NCBI GenBank assembly: GCA_031289325.1
Contig: JAITPS010000114.1
Location: 1-6,782, forward strand
Direction: 5' to 3'
Length of the DNA: 6,782 nucleotides
From: Candidatus Methanovirga meridionalis
GTDB lineage: Archaea > Methanobacteriota > Methanobacteria > Methanobacteriales > Methanobacteriaceae
Numbering within the stretch: position 1 is the first letter of the stretch; each line of letters begins with the position of its first letter. A model generated the notes under the pieces. The model searched no databases. It was given only the letters and a program-made list of their open reading frames with translations, and was not told the DNA's origin. This document shows, in pieces, positions 4,674-6,782 of this stretch. Position numbers and translations under genes: made by a program.

Positions 4674-5701
4674 TTTAATTTAATAAATTCATTCATTGAT
4701 TCTCTTGTTGTTCCAATAACTAAACGGTACCTATCTTTTCTATTTTCACTAATTTTTTCAATCTTACCTTGAGCTATTATCTCCTCACCATCAATAGCTT
4801 GACCAGCATAAGTATGAGTAAATGATGCAATTTCAGTTATATTAATATCTTCTCCTTTAAGAATTTTTAAATCTTCTATTTCATAAACTGCAGGATTATC
4901 AAATGATAGTATATCATTTTTAATTTTCGCTTCAATTTTACCCTCACCAATTTTTTCATATTTAATATCATTCCATTTGCCATGAATTTCATTCCAATCA
5001 CGAGTAAGGAGTATATCAAAAAGTGTTCCATCAAGTACTCCTCGATTATTCTTACGAGATTCATAGAAAGAAAAATCTTCCTTTGTTAAACTTGAATCTT
5101 TAATTCTTTTATCATAAAGTCTATCCCAAAAATCATCACCAATAGAATTTAAAACAATGGTTTTATTAGGAAGCTCCACTTCCTTATCTTTATAATTTTT
5201 AAAGATTTCAATCGCTTTTTTATGATTGTTCAGTCCATAAACTACAAAATCTAAATCAGAAATATCATTTTTTTCAAGATTAAGGAGAATAGAACCAGAA
5301 ATTCCTAATTTTTCATAATCAATTCCTCCAATGTAATGAAAAAAATCAGATAAATCAATTAATTTTTCATGCAAAAACTTATTTTCCTTATGTTCTCTAA
5401 TTTCTTTTAAACGCTCTTCAGGTTTAATTATGGTTTTTATTTTATTAATTGGTACTCCCATCATTTCTATATTTGTAATATTACAAAAATATAGATATTC
5501 AGGATGATTTTCTTTTAAATATTTATATGCTTCATCAGAATTAACTTTAGAGTATCTTCCACTATTTTTTATTCTATCCCCATTTTCATCAGGAATATAC
5601 CTTAAAAAAGAAATTACTCTATCCTCTGGATGAATATAATTCGTGGTTGCAAAAAATAAGTCATCTTTTGTATATATAAAATCTCTTGTTCTAATTTTCA
5701 T
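4664..5701 (-). CDS. Archaeal predicted nucleotidyltransferase (COG1665-like)
   Basis: The 345-aa product has the nucleotidyltransferase-fold signature GISGSILL (133-140) followed by SDLDFVVYG (148-156), where D149 and D151 would bind metal. D229 in GTLFDILL is a candidate for the third acidic residue. This is the pol-beta-type active site in a form I associate with an archaeal family annotated as predicted nucleotidyltransferase. The N-terminal ~120 residues begin MKIRTRDFIYTKDDLFFAT and contain a conserved-looking HPEDRVISFLRYIP (24-37). The C-terminal part has SFTHTYAGQAIDGEEI (293-308) and looks like a small beta domain. The substrate is unknown. The start at 5701 is supported by AAGGATTG 7 nt upstream. 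It converges with hxlB, and a 17-bp repeat overlaps its stop. Confidence 0.82.
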   Translation of the reverse strand: MKIRTRDFIYTKDDLFFATTNYIHPEDRVISFLRYIPDENGDRIKNSGRYSKVNSDEAYKYLKENHPEYLYFCNITNIEMMGVPINKIKTIIKPEERLKEIREHKENKFLHEKLIDLSDFFHYIGGIDYEKLGISGSILLNLEKNDISDLDFVVYGLNNHKKAIEIFKNYKDKEVELPNKTIVLNSIGDDFWDRLYDKRIKDSSLTKEDFSFYESRKNNRGVLDGTLFDILLTRDWNEIHGKWNDIKYEKIGEGKIEAKIKNDILSFDNPAVYEIEDLKILKGEDINITEIASFTHTYAGQAIDGEEIIAQGKIEKISENRKDRYRLVIGTTRESMNEFIKLKDR

Positions 5702-5706
5702 TTAAT

Positions 5707-5714
5707 CAATCCTT
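5707..5714 (-). promoter_or_regulatory. Ribosome binding site of the nucleotidyltransferase gene
   Basis: Read on the minus strand, AAGGATTG lies 5 nt before the ATG at 5701. It is a moderate match to the anti-Shine-Dalgarno sequence and supports this start, which is also the first Met of the open frame. Confidence 0.55.
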
Positions 5715-5770
5715 AATTAAGTTTTATTATGTATACTTAGTATCTTGATTTTATCATCACTTTATGAAAA

Positions 5771-5778
5771 ATATATAA
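5771..5778 (-). promoter_or_regulatory. Candidate TATA box for the nucleotidyltransferase gene
   Basis: TTATATAT on the minus strand would start transcription near 5748 and give a leader of about 45 nt. The surrounding 23 bases (5774-5796) are identical to a piece of dispersed element copy 1 (412-434), so this may lie in a fragment of that element. The composition makes chance TATA strings common. Confidence 0.3.
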
Positions 5779-6354
5779 TTTTAAATTTTAAATAATAATT
5801 ATAATCTTTTGTAAAATTAAATTTTTCAGTTAAAATTTGAGTTGGATTTTCATGAAAATTTTATTTTAATTAAAATTGTTAATTATTGAATTATAATGAT
5901 TATATAAATTATTTGTTTAAATAAATATATTATAATAATTAATATTAAAAAATAACAAAAATATAAAATTTAAATTATATATGAATTTTAAAAACTTCAT
6001 AAATGAAATCCGATCATTCAATTCTCTTATCTTATTAGTGGATCAAATAAACCATTATATTTAATTGAATAATTAAAGCCACATATCACAATAAACACCT
6101 ATATTAGACCTACCACCTTTTTAATCCCTATTTTTATACATTTCTTAATGTTGGGTGTAAATCTTCCCAATTAACATATTTGATCTAATTTTAGAGAGTT
6201 TATCCATCATAATCTTTCAATATCACAATAAAAAAAATATCAATCAATTTTTCTCATATTTTAGCCATAAATTAACTAACTCTCTCATGATTTTGATATA
6301 TTCTCTTTTTATCTTCATTACTATTTAAAACTATTGTTTTCAATGTAAATTATC

Positions 6355-6380
6355 TAATCCTATTTTTATGGATAGGATTA
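6355..6380. other. Perfect 9-bp hairpin
   Basis: TAATCCTAT (6355-6363) pairs with ATAGGATTA (6372-6380) across an 8-base spacer. No gene end is adjacent and no long T run follows on either strand, so a terminator role is unsupported. An operator or remnant of a mobile-element end is possible. Confidence 0.5.
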
Positions 6381-6420
6381 ATTTGCTTATTTTCGCTTGT
6401 TTAAGTCATTAATTATTCCA

Positions 6421-6491
6421 GAGAGATAGAGAAAAAGAGAGAGATAGAGAAAGAGAGAGAGATAGAGAAAGAGAGAGAGAGAGAGAGAGAG
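6421..6491. repeat. GA-rich microsatellite
   Basis: Seventy-one bases on the plus strand are purine except for three T residues in GATA. Three units of the form (GA)n-TAGAGAAA, with the GA part lengthening at each unit, are followed by an uninterrupted GA run (6471-6491). It differs sharply from the A/T background. No ORF uses it. It is prone to slippage, and mirror-type purine tracts can form triplex DNA. Confidence 0.92.
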
Positions 6492-6556
6492 CTAATGATT
6501 CAATTTTCAAATTTGTTTTAATTGTCTTTTGTTTAATTTAAAGCTTTCGAGTCCAT

Positions 6557-6579
6557 TTTATTTATTGATTATAAATAAA
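6557..6579. other. 9-bp hairpin in the 3' exon of the intron
   Basis: TTTATTTAT (6557-6565) pairs with ATAAATAAA (6571-6579) across 5 bases. It ends 6 bases from the inferred intron 3' junction. Some bacterial group II introns target sites near stem-loops, but they usually insert downstream of one, so its relevance is uncertain. Confidence 0.35.
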
Positions 6580-6585
6580 GGAAAA

Positions 6586-6782
6586 GTCGGATAAAATTAG
6601 GAGGTTTTCCTCCTAACCTCTCCTAAGAACGGCTCGTGTCACTTTCATGACAAACCGCTCAAGCATATCTTTATCTGTTAGTGTGAGAATCTTCGTTTAA
6701 ATTTACGGAGATTCATTCACACTTTCAGCACGTTATATCCGCTTTTGTAAACTTATCTATATACTTTTCAATCTTAATCCAA
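6586..6782 (-). mobile_element. Group II intron, 3' portion
   Basis: The minus strand from the right edge to 6586 has the 3' architecture of a self-splicing group II intron, a ribozyme retroelement. In order it shows a long imperfect stem at 6723-6680 (probably domain IV or its distal part), the linker ending TATGCTT, domain V (6660-6627), and domain VI (6626-6587). Domain VI has an 8-bp UUAGGAGG/CCUCCUAA helix with an AAAA loop, and a lower helix that leaves an A unpaired at 6592. That A is 7 nt from a 3' end reading CCGAC, matching the usual branch-point position and the terminal purine-A-pyrimidine rule. The 5' part and any reverse transcriptase/maturase gene lie outside the window. I cannot tell whether it is full-length or active. 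Only 18 open codons precede a stop at 6727, too few to identify a maturase tail. Confidence 0.88.
6627..6660 (-). ncRNA. Group II intron domain V (catalytic hairpin)
   Basis: This 34-nt hairpin has the canonical layout. A 9-bp lower helix pairs GAGCGGUUU with GAGCCGUUC, a 2-nt AC bulge sits on the 3' side, a 5-bp upper helix pairs GUCAU with GUGAC, and the loop is GAAA. The AGC catalytic triad is intact in the lower helix next to its G-U wobble. Segment lengths (9-5-4-5-2-9) equal the consensus exactly, so the catalytic core of the intron is not visibly decayed here. Confidence 0.92.

Larger units (their letters stand above)
5702..6585. other. Gene-free spacer between the nucleotidyltransferase gene and the intron
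   Basis: No intact gene is visible. The part from 5740 to about 5990 is almost pure A/T, with a 14-bp palindrome ATTTTCATGAAAAT at 5846-5859. From about 5995 to 6420 the sequence has more G and C and fewer homopolymers. On the minus strand one frame (6346-6134) gives protein-like strings such as LKTIVLNSNEDKKRIYQ and VNWEDLHPTLRNV, but with several in-frame stops. This may be a decayed gene, but stops at this rate are also expected by chance in such DNA. The right part holds a hairpin, a GA microsatellite and the 3' exon of the group II intron. Confidence 0.6.

Noticed and set aside
4876..5064. 62-codon minus-strand ORF within the nucleotidyltransferase gene
   Set aside because: It is an alternative frame inside a conserved gene on the same strand, with no ribosome binding site or recognisable content.
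1..6782. tRNA or rRNA genes
   Set aside because: No cloverleaf with TTCRA-type T-loop and CCA-proximal stem, and no rRNA-like GC-rich block, was seen on either strand.

Overview
The window looks like a piece of a very AT-rich methanogenic archaeal genome, most likely Methanobrevibacter or a close relative in Methanobacteriales. The main reasons are an archaeal 6-phospho-3-hexuloisomerase, an archaeal DHH-family phosphoesterase, a methanogen-type predicted nucleotidyltransferase, AGGTGAT ribosome binding sites, TATA-type promoters, and long A/T-only intergenic DNA. The genus is inferred from these features, not proven.

Layout, left to right. The N-terminal 87 codons of a DHH phosphoesterase leave the left edge on the minus strand (1-261). 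A gene-poor stretch follows (262-1385). It holds copy 1 of a ~195-bp dispersed element with short terminal inverted repeats (325-520), an 11-unit 15-bp minisatellite (631-795), a 136-bp segment bounded by 13-bp inverted repeats (1068-1203), a good TATA-type promoter (1221-1234) and a pair of overlapping hairpins (1280-1344). Next is a plus-strand operon of three cistrons: a 28-codon cationic leader ORF (1386-1472), a 504-aa secreted protein whose ATG overlaps the leader stop as ATGA (1469-2983), and a 162-aa secreted protein (3006-3494). I recognise none of these three proteins. A T-rich terminator, a 20-bp tandem repeat and copy 2 of the dispersed element lead to hxlB (4018-4602). hxlB converges on a minus-strand nucleotidyltransferase-fold gene (4664-5701), with a 17-bp tandem repeat over the junction. 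The right side (5702-6585) has no intact gene. It has a possible decayed ORF, a hairpin and a 71-bp GA-rich microsatellite. The last 197 bases are the 3' end of a group II intron on the minus strand, with a textbook domain V and a domain VI with a plausible branch-point A; the rest of the intron lies beyond the right edge.

How it fits together. The conserved genes (DHH, hxlB, nucleotidyltransferase) look like housekeeping islands: nucleic-acid metabolism, the reverse ribulose-monophosphate route to pentoses, and an unassigned nucleotidyltransferase. Between them sit accessory parts: the secreted-protein operon with an elaborate 5' leader, repeat-derived elements, and a retroelement. The most notable items are the leader-coupled secreted operon, the repeated element placed just upstream of two different genes, and the group II intron end.
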